Positions 20,124-29,670 of a DNA stretch of 64,000 nucleotides are shown in pieces. Below the pieces are notes generated by a model that worked only from the letters and a program-made list of their open reading frames with translations, was not told where the DNA came from and did no database searches. Both the position numbers and the translations under genes were made by a program. How positions within the stretch are numbered: position 1 is the first letter of the stretch; every line of letters starts with the position of its first letter. The stretch is from Phymatolithon calcareum (Eukaryota; Rhodophyta; Florideophyceae; Hapalidiales). The stretch is from assembly GCA_977006965.1 (NCBI GenBank), contig OZ345375.1:1922001-1986000 (forward strand), read 5' to 3'.

Positions 20124-20166
20124 TTTTTTTATAATTCAAGTTTATTTAAAACCCCCACAGACAATG
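20124..20166 (-). mobile_element. 43-bp LINE tail insertion
   Basis: On the minus strand it reads GGGGGTTTTAAATAAACTTG followed by an A-rich end, matching the 3' end of the LINE piece at 37820-37860. It is flanked by the direct repeat GTTAGGAT (20116-20123 and 20167-20174). It appears to be an extremely 5'-truncated retroposition event. Confidence 0.65.
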
Positions 20167-20174
20167 GTTAGGAT

Positions 20175-20680
20175 ATGTTTTACGCATGGATGAGAAGAGA
20201 CTCGTCCGCAAGATAATGCTCCAGTCCGCAGAAAAAACTCCTCTCTCCTTGGCGATATTCCAATCAGTTATGACAAACGCTTCCGAGCTCAGAATGTGGA
20301 ATCAAATGAAGCTTCTAGACGTGCTAGCCTCTTCGGGGAATAAAGCAATCATCATCAAACAAAGTTCTCCACCGAATCATCTGCCTTCCATTCTTGTCCC
20401 GACATACAATACCGGCCGGAAAGAGGACGAAGACCCAAGGTGAGTTCACCTTTCCACTTTGCATATGCGCAATTTGCTCATCAACATCTTCGCCTACGCG
20501 CGTCATCGGGCGTTAGTAGAAGTACAACTTGTGCTTCTATAGTAATGTTGTAATACGATCAACAAGATTTTTAAATCTTAAAATGGGGAAATTATGTTCT
20601 TAGATAGAGCCATGGGGTCAAATGACTCAATCAGAATTCTTTACGTCTATCGACTGGTGACCAGTCTAAACAGCACATGT
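20175..20680. other. Flank of SIMPL gene 3, no gene seen
   Basis: Only short frames. The right part is the 3' flank of the minus-strand gene ending at 20681. Confidence 0.4.
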
Positions 20681-21436
20681 CTACCACATATGATACGAAA
20701 CCGACACAGCCGCCGTGATGATTTGCTCACTACTGGCAATCGACGGTGGTACATATCCGCCGGGTCCATACGGAGAATAACTGTTGCTGTTCGACGCGTG
20801 CGAAAAGTGCGTATCTGTAATTTTCACCGAGACAGCTTTTCCAAGTTTGCGTTGAAGCGCCTTCACAGCAACAGCGGCCTCCTCCTTAGCCTTCTTGATG
20901 GCGTCACGAATTGCAGCGTCACGCGCTTCCGCCTGCACGGACGGTGCAGCCTTGTAAGTCACACCGCTGACTTGATTAGCGCCAGTACGAACAGCTTCGT
21001 CGAGAATAGTGCTGGACTTCGCAGTCGGGACCTCAAATGTCAAAGTGATACTTGCAGAGTAGGCCACAAGCTCAGGCGTGGGGTTGTTGTAATTGTACTC
21101 CCCGTAGAGATACACTCCGCTGATTGAAAGCTTATCAACCTTTTGAGCGAGCAGGTATTTTTTGAGAGTGTTCGACTTCTCCGTGAGCTTCCCCTGAGCG
21201 ATGACGGCAGTCTTCCCTTTCGCTTGGATTCCGAGGCTGATTACAGCAATGGTGGTCTTGACGGAGCTGCGACCGACGCCGGCGGCAACGATCGTGTTCT
21301 TCTTATCGCAATTGGTTACAGGCGCTGAGGTGGCAGGAACAGTATCATAATAGGGCTCAGGAGTCGGTCCGTAGCCATGGACAGAGGTGGCGAGAAGAGC
21401 AGTGAGCAGGAGGGAGGTGAAAGTGAAGGAAATCAT
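20681..21436 (-). CDS. Secreted SIMPL (DUF541) domain protein, gene 3
   Basis: The 251-residue protein has signal peptide 1-21 (ending SVHG), a Pro/Tyr-rich linker with the only cysteine at C43, and a SIMPL domain from about 47. It is closest to gene 1: both have AKGKTAVIAQGKLTEKS, SGVYLYGE and a GANQV block. The loop before the last strand is long and Ser/Tyr/Pro/Gly-rich (about 207-235), then EQIITAAVSVSYHMW closes the fold. The leader near the ATG also resembles gene 1 (CTCAGATCC before the start), so the two are an inverted duplicate pair about 20 kb apart. Confidence 0.88.
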   Translation of the reverse strand: MISFTFTSLLLTALLATSVHGYGPTPEPYYDTVPATSAPVTNCDKKNTIVAAGVGRSSVKTTIAVISLGIQAKGKTAVIAQGKLTEKSNTLKKYLLAQKVDKLSISGVYLYGEYNYNNPTPELVAYSASITLTFEVPTAKSSTILDEAVRTGANQVSGVTYKAAPSVQAEARDAAIRDAIKKAKEEAAVAVKALQRKLGKAVSVKITDTHFSHASNSNSYSPYGPGGYVPPSIASSEQIITAAVSVSYHMW

Positions 21437-21517
21437 GGCTGCGAGGATCTGAGTTGCTGTGAATCGAGCTTTGAGGCTTGAACGAGTTGCGGTATGGTAC
21501 CGGGTCGGTGTGTTCCA

Positions 21518-21641
21518 GCTTTTATGTAGTGGAGGGATATCCGATTATTGATCAAGGAGCAACAATATCTGGGAGTGCAACAATGAAGTTCTTCATGAGG
21601 TGCTGGGTAAGATGCTTTCAAACAATCAGTGCGTTTGTAGC
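21518..21641 (-). promoter_or_regulatory. Upstream module and TATA box of SIMPL gene 3
   Basis: On the minus strand the module (21641 to 21578) reads GCTACAAACGCACTG, GTTTGAAAGC, CCCAGCACCTCATGAAG, AACTTC. A TATA-like CTACATAAAAGC lies at 21518-21529, about 85 bp before the ATG. The order and spacing match genes 1 and 4. Confidence 0.6.
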
Positions 21642-21744
21642 ATTCGAATTTTGGGCCAGGTGAATATGGTTAATTTTGTGCGTCTGGTATAGAACGTGTA
21701 GTGTGGCGAGCTGTTCGGGGGCTGCACGGAGTTGAAAATCATAG

Positions 21745-21762
21745 CAGGGGAACATTCCCCTG
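21745..21762. mobile_element. Ultrashort palindromic insertion
   Basis: CAGGGGAA-CA-TTCCCCTG, 18 bp, lies between exact 7-bp direct repeats ATCATAG (21738-21744 and 21763-21769). It has the same termini as 9441-9466 and 22692-22716. Confidence 0.6.
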
Positions 21763-21829
21763 ATCATAGGCACAACAGGACGCGAGACCTGCACGCTCAT
21801 ACTTCGGTACAGTATCATACTGTAAAGCA

Positions 21830-22685
21830 TGCATGTCGAAAATTTTTCCACTGTGCAGTACCGAACGTGTAGGTATTTTCTGAAGCAAATTTGGAAACGA
21901 ACAAAATGCTCGATAACGCACCACTCCCAAGAGTAGTGCGTCTTTGCATTTTTGTTCGTTGCATGCCATTTTTTTAATACAAATATGTTAATATTATATT
22001 AAGTTTATATTAGGAAATTTGGCATAGGTGGATCCACCTCTTTCCGTAACATTATGGAAAAAGGCTCATGTAGCCAGAATTTCGGAAAATAAGGGCCTAA
22101 AAAGCGTGTTTGCTTCGCTGGCACCAATAGCAATATATTGCGATTTATCTCGGTGGATCCATACAGTACTTCAATCAAAGCTCATTAGCAAGTGTTCAAA
22201 CTTTGCTTCCGAAATTACTTTCATATTGAAAAACACAATGGTCAATACCACCGAATGAGATGACGTTTAAAGCTTGTACAGTAGCACACGCTTTTGGCTT
22301 TCGAAACAGACTTCAGATCAGAATGATGGACTACAGTACTGTGTCACTAAACTTTACCTCTTCAACATCACGTTGATCATATTCCACCGTGGTTTCAGGA
22401 TGAGACCTCTATGGAACCGCCGTGGCCAGGGCGCGGCTCAAAACGTTGCTTCTTGACAGTAACGATGGCTAAAACAGTGTGTCGGTGCAACTTGTAAATA
22501 GTGTAATTGTTCATTTTTATTGAGGTGCTCGGTGCCCCCTTGAAGGAGTAAGTTGGCAACCTTCCGTTTTCTAGAGGGTTTCTAGCTCCGTACTTGTAAA
22601 TAGTAAGATACGCCAGTGATGAGATAGGGGTAATGATATTACGTGTCGACAGGCAGGCTCGAGCCGCTGTGACTCTGTCGATACT
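21830..22685. other. AT-rich intergenic stretch
   Basis: No supported gene. It contains several TACAGTA copies (22162, 22277, 22332) and AGCAATATATTGC near 22130, shared with the flank of SIMPL gene 2. Confidence 0.4.
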
Positions 22686-22691
22686 CTTCTA

Positions 22692-22716
22692 CAAGGGGAA
22701 AGATAACTTTCCCCTG
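22692..22716. mobile_element. Ultrashort palindromic insertion
   Basis: AGGGGAAAG-ATAA-CTTTCCCCT is a perfect 9-bp inverted repeat. It is flanked by CTTCTA, extendable to CTTCTACA (22686-22693 and 22717-22724). The exact element boundary is ambiguous by two bases. Confidence 0.55.
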
Positions 22717-23178
22717 CTTCTACAGTACGTAAATTTAAGCCATCAGAGCCCAAACGCTGTCTACTGTGTGAAACGCGACTGTCCTTCAAAATGATGATGT
22801 CTATTGGTTTCTTCATAAATTGACTTCTCTGCTACAGAAGTACTTGGCATCCTCGTTGACATTCTGGATCATGCTCATCCTTGAATTGCGGGGCCATATT
22901 GTATCTTGGAAACGGTTTTTGTATCGTGCCTTGCCACATGGTCCGATCATTTCGACGAGCGCAAAACTTCAACTGCAAAAAACTGACTGAAATCTATTGG
23001 CAACCATTCTCACTCTTCCCTCTTCCATAACCAAAATGCATTCAATGCGATCGTTCCGTTTTTAAAAAACGGGCCGAACTATCATAGTTATGACATTAAC
23101 GTCAGGGAATTCTCCTCGCAACGTTCTTTGGTTTGGAGCACCAATAGAATCTGCGCGAATACCACAATTTTCGAGTGT

Positions 23179-23349
23179 TACAAACGCATCGCCACGTATG
23201 TAAACATCGTACCCAGCACCTCATGAAGCATTTCAGAGTTCAACAAAATATTGCTCGATACAATACTGTATGATATCTTTTCCGATCCATCATTGTTTCT
23301 AGATGCAACAACAGCATCACTCACTTGATCCATCTTCGTTCATAAAAGC
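23179..23349 (+). promoter_or_regulatory. Upstream module and TATA box of SIMPL gene 4
   Basis: The module at 23179-23232 has TACAAACGCATC, GTAAACATCG, CCCAGCACCTCATGAAGC. TCATAAAAGC at 23340-23349 is a TATA-like box about 70 bp before the ATG at 23416. A TACTGTA lies between them at 23264. Confidence 0.6.
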
Positions 23350-23415
23350 TCAGTCACTCGCATGAACAAGTGAGTTGGACACCATCCCGCCAAACCGCAT
23401 CCGACACTCCCCGCC

Positions 23416-24195
23416 ATGGTTTCCTTCACCTTCTCCGCTCTCCTGGCCACAGCCCTTTTCGCCACTATCGCCCACAGCGGATATGCTGCCTATGTGCCGA
23501 ACCCGCCTCATCCCTCTTGCCCGAATTCGAACACCATCACCGTGACCGGCGGTGGGAGTACGTCCATTAAGACATCGACTGCAGTAATCACTGTTGGTTT
23601 GCGTGCGAAAGGGGATACGGAAGTGATCGCAAGAAAAAACCTTTTCGACATTTACAAGATTCTGTTTACTTACCTCCAGGCCCAGAACGCGAAGAATATT
23701 CAAGGCAAATATGTGTCGGTCTACCAGGACTATTCCTATAACTCTGGCTACGGCGTGTATTCCACTCCGGAACCATCGGCAGAGCCATATGGGTCTAACG
23801 GCAACGGTTATGTCGGAACCAAGTCTGTGACCTTCGAGGTTCAAGTTGCAAAGTCTGCGGTCGTCATCGATGGCGCTATTCTTAAAGGCGCCACTTCGGT
23901 CGACGGTGTGACTTTCAAGAGTGACCCGGTCGAGGTCGAGGCTGCGCGAAAAGTCGCTATTGATGACGCAGTGAAGAGTGCTAAGAAGGAGGCATCCGCC
24001 GCTGCTCTGGCTCTGGGAAAGACTATTGGCAAAGCTCTATCTGTCAAGATCCCAAATAATGCTGTAAATGGCAATTATTATGGAGGCGCTCCATATTATG
24101 GAGGACATTCTAGCGCTCCATATTATGGAGGACATTCTGGCGCAGGTGATCAAATCGTCACTGTGCTTGTTAATGTTTCCTACGCTATGTGGTAG
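23416..24195 (+). CDS. Secreted SIMPL (DUF541) domain protein, gene 4
   Basis: The 259-residue protein has signal peptide about 1-21, single cysteine C35 and a SIMPL domain from about 39 (NTITVTGGGSTSIKTSTAVI). It has an extra Tyr/Ser/Gly/Pro insertion in the middle (about 110-135). A second variable loop before the last strand contains two copies of APYYGGHS encoded by a 27-bp tandem repeat. The domain ends DQIVTVLVNVSYAMW. It shares the upstream module with genes 1 and 3. A wall or extracellular-matrix location is plausible from the secretion signal and Tyr/Gly repeats, but this is inference. Confidence 0.88.
   Translation: MVSFTFSALLATALFATIAHSGYAAYVPNPPHPSCPNSNTITVTGGGSTSIKTSTAVITVGLRAKGDTEVIARKNLFDIYKILFTYLQAQNAKNIQGKYVSVYQDYSYNSGYGVYSTPEPSAEPYGSNGNGYVGTKSVTFEVQVAKSAVVIDGAILKGATSVDGVTFKSDPVEVEAARKVAIDDAVKSAKKEASAAALALGKTIGKALSVKIPNNAVNGNYYGGAPYYGGHSSAPYYGGHSGAGDQIVTVLVNVSYAMW
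24088..24141 (+). repeat. 27-bp tandem repeat inside SIMPL gene 4
   Basis: Two in-frame copies (24088-24114 and 24115-24141) starting GCTCCATATTATGGAGGACA differ at one base. They encode APYYGGHSS and APYYGGHSG. This shows how the variable loop grows. Confidence 0.9.
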
Positions 24196-24840
24196 TTTTG
24201 CAGAGAGCGGTCCCCGTTCGGAGAAGATAAAGAAGTCAGAGTGAGTTGAACAACTCGCCCTATCTCTCTGCTCTGCTTGCACTGAAGCATAAACCCGAAG
24301 TAAAAAATTTCAATCTGTCATACCAGCTCTGGATTCCAACACTAGTGTACAGTAATTTTTTATTTCATTCCGCTTGTCAGTCGCCCAGGAAATGCAGGAG
24401 ACATGAAGAAGGCGTAAGAGTTTATCACATTGGTGCAAAATGCTTTCACGGTTGAAGGTGGACGCTTCCCTGGCGAACATGCCATTAATGGACAGCAGCC
24501 CGAGCTTGCTGTCATAGAAGCGCCCCTGTCCATACGCAGACAGTCCTTGCTGTGCTATAATATACTAAAAATGGAGAACTATCACAAAGAGGGAAGGGAG
24601 GGTGGGTGTACTAAAATCACGCGCATAGAGAGCGTTCGGCGGGACAGGTTGATGATAATTGTTGTTGAGGTTGGATTGCGGGACCTGTAGGTTTGAGAAA
24701 ATCCAGAAGACGCTGGAGGGCTGATGTTGGAAGCTCTCTGAATCATGGGGACGGGGAACTCGAGTCCGAGGGCTGCGTCAGTATTTAGGGAAGCAAAGTG
24801 GGTCAAGAGCACCCAGGTCAAGATACGAACTGATTCCAAA
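24196..24840. other. Downstream flank of SIMPL gene 4, no gene seen
   Basis: Only short frames. TACAGTA lies at 24348. Confidence 0.4.
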
Positions 24841-24855
24841 TGTAGGTACATAAGA

Positions 24856-25129
24856 AGAAGAAAGGTAGACTTTTATTTAAAAGATACCAACGCATCTGCT
24901 GACGCTTGGGGCAACTTACCTAGTACCAAGAGGTTTTGGCTCGATTCTGTCTATGGAAGAGTTTCTTTTCTTGTTGGTGCAACACGATTCAGTGGACTAC
25001 AAAAACTCCCCTCTGGTCTCCTTCGTGACCTCGAGGAGGAAAATTACTCCCCTGTCCTGTGGCACGCTGTAATTTCAGGTTGCGGCCAGTCCTCACTTGT
25101 CCACAGCCTGAAACATGGTTAGGAGCTCT
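24856..25129 (-). mobile_element. 5'-truncated LINE tail (family 2)
   Basis: This 274-bp insertion is flanked by an exact 15-bp duplication TGTAGGTACATAAGA (24841-24855 and 25130-25144). On the minus strand it begins in the last codons of the LINE protein (as in 35665-36016: ELLTMFQAVDK) and runs through the 3' untranslated region to TTAAATAAAAGTCTACC and a (CTT)n tail. Confidence 0.85.
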
Positions 25130-25339
25130 TGTAGGTACATAAGAGAATTGCCGCCGAAAGCAGCTCTGGGTGGAATATCTGCATGGGTGCTTTCGCTAGA
25201 TTGGATAGATCGTATGACTTCCGCGATGTGCACGAGGGCCCAGACCTGGTTCTCCACAATTCGTTCTCCTTAGCCGCTAGTGGAAGTAAACGCCTTCCTC
25301 GCGCCTCGAATCTATATGTAGACACCGACTAACACACAA

Positions 25340-25522
25340 CGTACTATTAGTCTAGCATCCGCTAGTGCCCCCCCTTTATTGCAGGGTGTGCAACTGCTCG
25401 CCCCGCCCTATTTAAGCGGCGATGGTGATCGCATATTAGACTGAGGCATCGCATCACAGAGACATCACCTCTTTTCAAGATACACCCCAAACCTTATCTT
25501 TTCACTCCCAGTGATTACATGT
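25340..25522 (+). repeat. LTR-like repeat, probable solo LTR
   Basis: Matches 63660-63851 over most of its length: CAGGGTGTGCA, CTCGCCC, CTATTTAAGCGGCGAT (a TATA-like TATTTAAG), GATCGCATATTAGACTG, and CTTTTCACTCCCAGTGATTA. A TATA box near the middle and a shared 3' end (GTGATTACA) are typical of an LTR. No element body follows, and no clear target duplication was found. Confidence 0.5.
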
Positions 25523-27089
25523 AGTACTCAAATGACCTACGTTTCAAATTCTTTAACGAAAAGAACAGAACTTATTAATATGAATTCAAATATTGATAAA
25601 CCTAAAGATCGAAAGTTCTTTTTGATCAAGTTCTAATTTGTAATTCCGTATTGTACACTCAAGAACAGTTTTTAAAAGACTCTCGGGATGTCTAGGGCGC
25701 TGGACCTATTTTTCCTCTCGGGCCAACCGTAGTCTGCGTGCCTCTTTCGTTTCTTGGGGTTCCGGTTGCTTCTTTCCGGTTTTCGCCTGCAGAACAAATC
25801 AGAACACTACGCGTGCCTGGGCTGGCATGTAAGGAGCTCAATCATGACTATTCAGGAATAGATCTGGAGCGCTCGCGTTTCTCCTTTTTTGCTTCCCGGA
25901 AATGATCTGAAAGCAAAGTCTTGCGCAGAACAGTCTTCGAAGGGACAGGATCCTCCTATTAAGCGTCAGGCATGGAGTCGACACTGGGCGAGACACTATA
26001 GCGAGAAAACGTGACTTCACTGGATTACTTTACTGTCAAGTGATATAATCAGGTGCAGTGTACGTGGTAGTACCTAGGGTCCCTGACGTGGGGGAAAGAT
26101 GCAACTAACGCTGTATTGGATACTTCGCTCATATTATATAACGATGTTTCGCCAATGATGGCTGAGAAAAGCCGAAAATGAAGAAAACGGAAAAAACCTC
26201 AATTGAGATGAGATTGATCACCATTGACAACTGGGGGTGGCGTCCGTCAGTTACTAGCGCTCTAGCATGGTCCATTTTGGCTTAAGGAGCACCTCACGGA
26301 TAGCGCACATGTGGCCAATGTCACTTACTCAGCAGTGCACCACAACGAGACTAGGGTCTCTTGGAAAGGTACTAAAGAACCAGTACAAACAGAGGGCCTG
26401 GTGCTCTTTGAGCTTCAGGGACAGAAGTAGGTTCTCTGTGCAAGTTTTGCTTACGGGAGCTCGGTCTGGACAAGCACGGCTTCTTCTTGCATTCATCCTT
26501 CGGAAAGCGCCTCCAGCGCAGGTTCCGTGGTCTTTTTGTATGAGCCAGTTTTCCTAAGCAACCACGCAGCCAGTACTGTTCCTTAGAGTCCTTTCTACTA
26601 GTGCCAGCAAATTGCCCTTGTAGGAGTCAGGCACAGTATCAGTTAACCTTAAACATCATCTCATGAACCATCAGCTCTCTCTTAAAAGCACAAAGTGATT
26701 ACTCATTTGAGGCCAGTGTGGCTTTTCTCCGCGGGAACTTTTTCTCCCACACCATAGATACAGCCAACCCACGCATAGCATATGCGAAAAATCATGTCTG
26801 GAAAACGAGGGAAGGGCTCATACGCGTCTTAGAGATCCTGCCAACTTTTACGTCTCTCTCACAAATGTGCGATTTTTGGGAATAAACATCAGCCATCTGA
26901 AGCTATTTTTACAAAATACCTTCGCGACTTCAGTAGAGCCATTGTGCGCGCACTTCGACTTTGGCAAGGGACGATGAATTTATTTTGGAAGCTCGTACAG
27001 CCTCACGTTGGAGTAATGAGGCAGATTTTGCAAGATTGTCCAAGCAAAATCCTCTGTCTACTCAAATCGTACTTCTCTGCTAACAATCG
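25523..27089. other. Decayed, unrecognised sequence
   Basis: Frames up to 96 residues occur (about 26267-26557) but are interrupted in every frame and carry no clear motif. The sequence may be old transposon DNA. No host gene is supported. Confidence 0.35.
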
Positions 27090-27460
27090 CTCTTGTGAGT
27101 CTCTTGCACTCAATCTCAAGCTCGGTGCTCATCTTTGATGAGACTAAAGTTCGTTGTAACTCCACTAGTTCGATCACCTTTGCAATCTCTCAGTAGGCAC
27201 CCAGCACTGATTTTCTTCAAAGGAGTTCTCGCCCAAATATCAACAGTAGGCATCTTAACCGTGTCGTTGTTTCTTTTATATAACGGATCTCTAGATTGCC
27301 CGGGCTGTCGAAATCTGGTCTCCGGGCCATATCTTCCCCTCTGTTGCACATCAGGTCAGTGGACGATTCGTGCATGTTCGCTGGAAATTGTCCAGTAACT
27401 ACTGTCCTGCGGAATTGTGAAGGAGAACAGGGGTAAATTCTCCATGTTTGTCGCATGACC
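27090..27460 (-). pseudogene. LINE 3' region remnant (family 1)
   Basis: Similar on the minus strand to the region near 34720-34900: shared are CTCATCTTTGATGAGACTAA-like and GCACCCAGCACTGATTTTCT blocks, with many substitutions. It is the C-terminal and untranslated part of the LINE, with frames broken. Confidence 0.6.
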
Positions 27461-28429
27461 GCTTTCTCTAACACTAAGCGCTGACAAACTGAAGTAGAGA
27501 TTTATAGCTTTTTCGCCTCTTGCTTTAGCAATCAAATGCACCCATCGAGCAATGGAGAGGATCGAAAAGCAGCACGCAGAAGACCGGGTACTATCGCTCG
27601 ACACTTATCGATAGTGCTGGGCATTCGGAATGTGGCTAATAGTGACATTCGCTGCAAGACTTGGAGTAAACACTGTTGAAAGCGTCACGGAGTGCTTGCG
27701 AAAAGGACTCCATACTTTCATTGCGCTCTGCTAAACTAGGAGAATATCCAACAAGCCCTCCACCTTTATTGTGTAACAATATACGCTTACTCATTAAAGC
27801 CGTTCATGGACGTAAAGAAGTTGATGCGAAGCCTTCTCTAATCGCTTTTCTTGGAAATTCTTTGGTACCAAAAAGTCAAACATATGCTTTTTCCTAAACT
27901 CTGTAGATGGCGCTTCTATTTGTGAGTTTTATGCCAACCAGGTATAAAAGAAGAAGACAGGAGAATGTCGCTATATCTTTAGGCCTATGTTCAATGAGAA
28001 TGACGATAGTAGGGAGCAGTGAAACGATGAATGTACGGCCAGTAGCTAGGACCATCTGTTCAAACCATGACGACCAGCATTATTATTTGGAACCATTGTG
28101 AAGAGCACGTACTTTTAGGAAGAAATAGATACTATGCAAAGGGAAGAGGGAATAAGTTGATTTCGAGTGCTCCTGCGAGGTAAACGAAACGTAGCAAAGG
28201 TATGCAGCTTTAATTAATTTTTTAATCCAAGCTTTTTTATTTTAAAAAATAAGACCCACAAACTTCCAAAGATAACAAGGCTCATCAGTTGCTACCTACT
28301 CTTGTGCACGAAGGACCAGAAACCAGGACCATGCTCACAAACCCATTCGGAACTTGCAAGATAAACTTCGATAGGCTAGATTTGTACTGAGGCGAGGGAT
28401 CACTCGGGAATCCCCAGTGTCCTTCGTTT
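27461..28429. other. Intergenic stretch without recognisable gene
   Basis: No supported gene. An AT-rich stretch at 28205-28255 (TTTTTATTTTAAAAAATAAG) may be a LINE tail. Confidence 0.35.
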
Positions 28430-28925
28430 ATACTAGTGGAAACAGCGAAGGACGTTCATTGTCTCAAGAAATTTCACGACGTGAGAAAAGCCTTCCAAAA
28501 ACGGAATAGGGTGCAGTATCGGAGAATAACCGAAGCGGAGAAACAATCGAGATATGGGCACAGGCAGACAATGGAACATCAGTGGCGATTCCCTTCGAAT
28601 AGATCAAACTATCAAGGATCCTCTTCTTAAGGGACAGGACGACACGGCTGAGATACCTGACGCTAATATTTAACAGAGCGCCATTGTGGAAAAAACAATA
28701 CTGGGTGTGTCCTTTGGTATCACATACGTAAGTGAGCTGGCTGCGCTCCAACGCATTTTATCATCATGGCAGATGGGCCCTGATGTGTAAGATGAGTGCG
28801 AATGACTTACACGCGCACTTGCTAGAGCAATACAAATCAGACTACGCTGCATTAGGAAATAGTTCAAAAAGCTAGCACTGTTACTCCTAGGTGAGGGGTT
28901 GAGAGCTTGTAAATATACTTACAAC
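28430..28925 (+). pseudogene. 5'-truncated LINE remnant with 3' end (family 1)
   Basis: Follows the C-terminal region of the LINE at 34596-35130 on the other strand: AAGGACGTTCATTGTCTCAA, TTTAACAGAGCGCCATTGTG, CGCTCCAACGCATTTTATCA, and the end ACTGTTACTC, GAGAGCTTGTAAATA. Stops interrupt the protein. Confidence 0.65.
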
Positions 28926-29598
28926 TCCCCTCTACCCTTGTGTAGCTCGCGAAAACGCACCATCAGCAGGAGGACTGAAAAACTGAGGATCTCAGAAAAT
29001 CCTATCTCATTTGCGAAAGTCCTGAATAGTTTGCCGTGGACGAACCCGGGTAGCGATGCGTCATTGTGTGTTCTTGTGTCACATTTTGCTGCTCCTTGCT
29101 CCGTGCCCCGAGCTCGTTTGACAGCTTATTCGTTAGCATATCGTAACCACGCATGGCACGCCGCGTGGTACTCGCGTAGGGCCCTATCGACAAAAGGTGT
29201 TTACATCGCCACAAGAGACGAATTTGCGGCGGCGGAAATCCGTTTATCTTGGAACCGAGATCTTGCTCGGTGTTCTACGTATTCTCTTGATACCTAGTTC
29301 TTGCTCGGTGTTCAAGGTCTTCTCCACTTCCGGCGCGGCGCTCATTTCTCGGCTTTTGATCCACGTAGCATATTTTTGCATGGGTGTCACGAAAGCGTCT
29401 TCGCTGCTCTAGGCAGTACGGCTTAATCAGTTCACGCATTGGTTGGCGGACGCCTTGCTCCCTGTTGCAGCAGACCCTCGGGGGGATCGGCTTTACGCAG
29501 CACTTAACGCGGTTTGCGCGTCTTCAAGTTAATGGCCAGAGCACCCGGAAGGTAATTTAAAAATAGCAAAGATGTGCTGGCTTTAATAAGTGCGAGGT
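28926..29598. other. Unrecognised sequence left of the long palindrome
   Basis: A frame of 132 residues (28899-29297) lacks motifs. The phrase TTCTTGCTCGGTGTTC recurs at about 29264 and 29301 (direct repeat). No gene is supported. Confidence 0.35.
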
Positions 29599-29670
29599 CC
29601 CAGCACAATTTACAGGAGTGATTCAATTGTATTAAAATACAATTGAATCACTCCTGTAAATTGTGCTGGG
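29599..29670. repeat. Perfect 72-bp palindrome (35-bp arms, 2-base loop)
   Basis: Arm 1 (29599-29633) begins CCCAGCACAATTTACAGGAG and arm 2 (29636-29670) is its exact reverse complement, with AA between. No mismatch was found. Such a hairpin could come from template switching during repair, or be transcribed as double-stranded RNA. A smaller hairpin, CCGCGGAT-AAAAG-ATCCGCGG, lies about 50 bp downstream (29722-29742). Confidence 0.9.
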
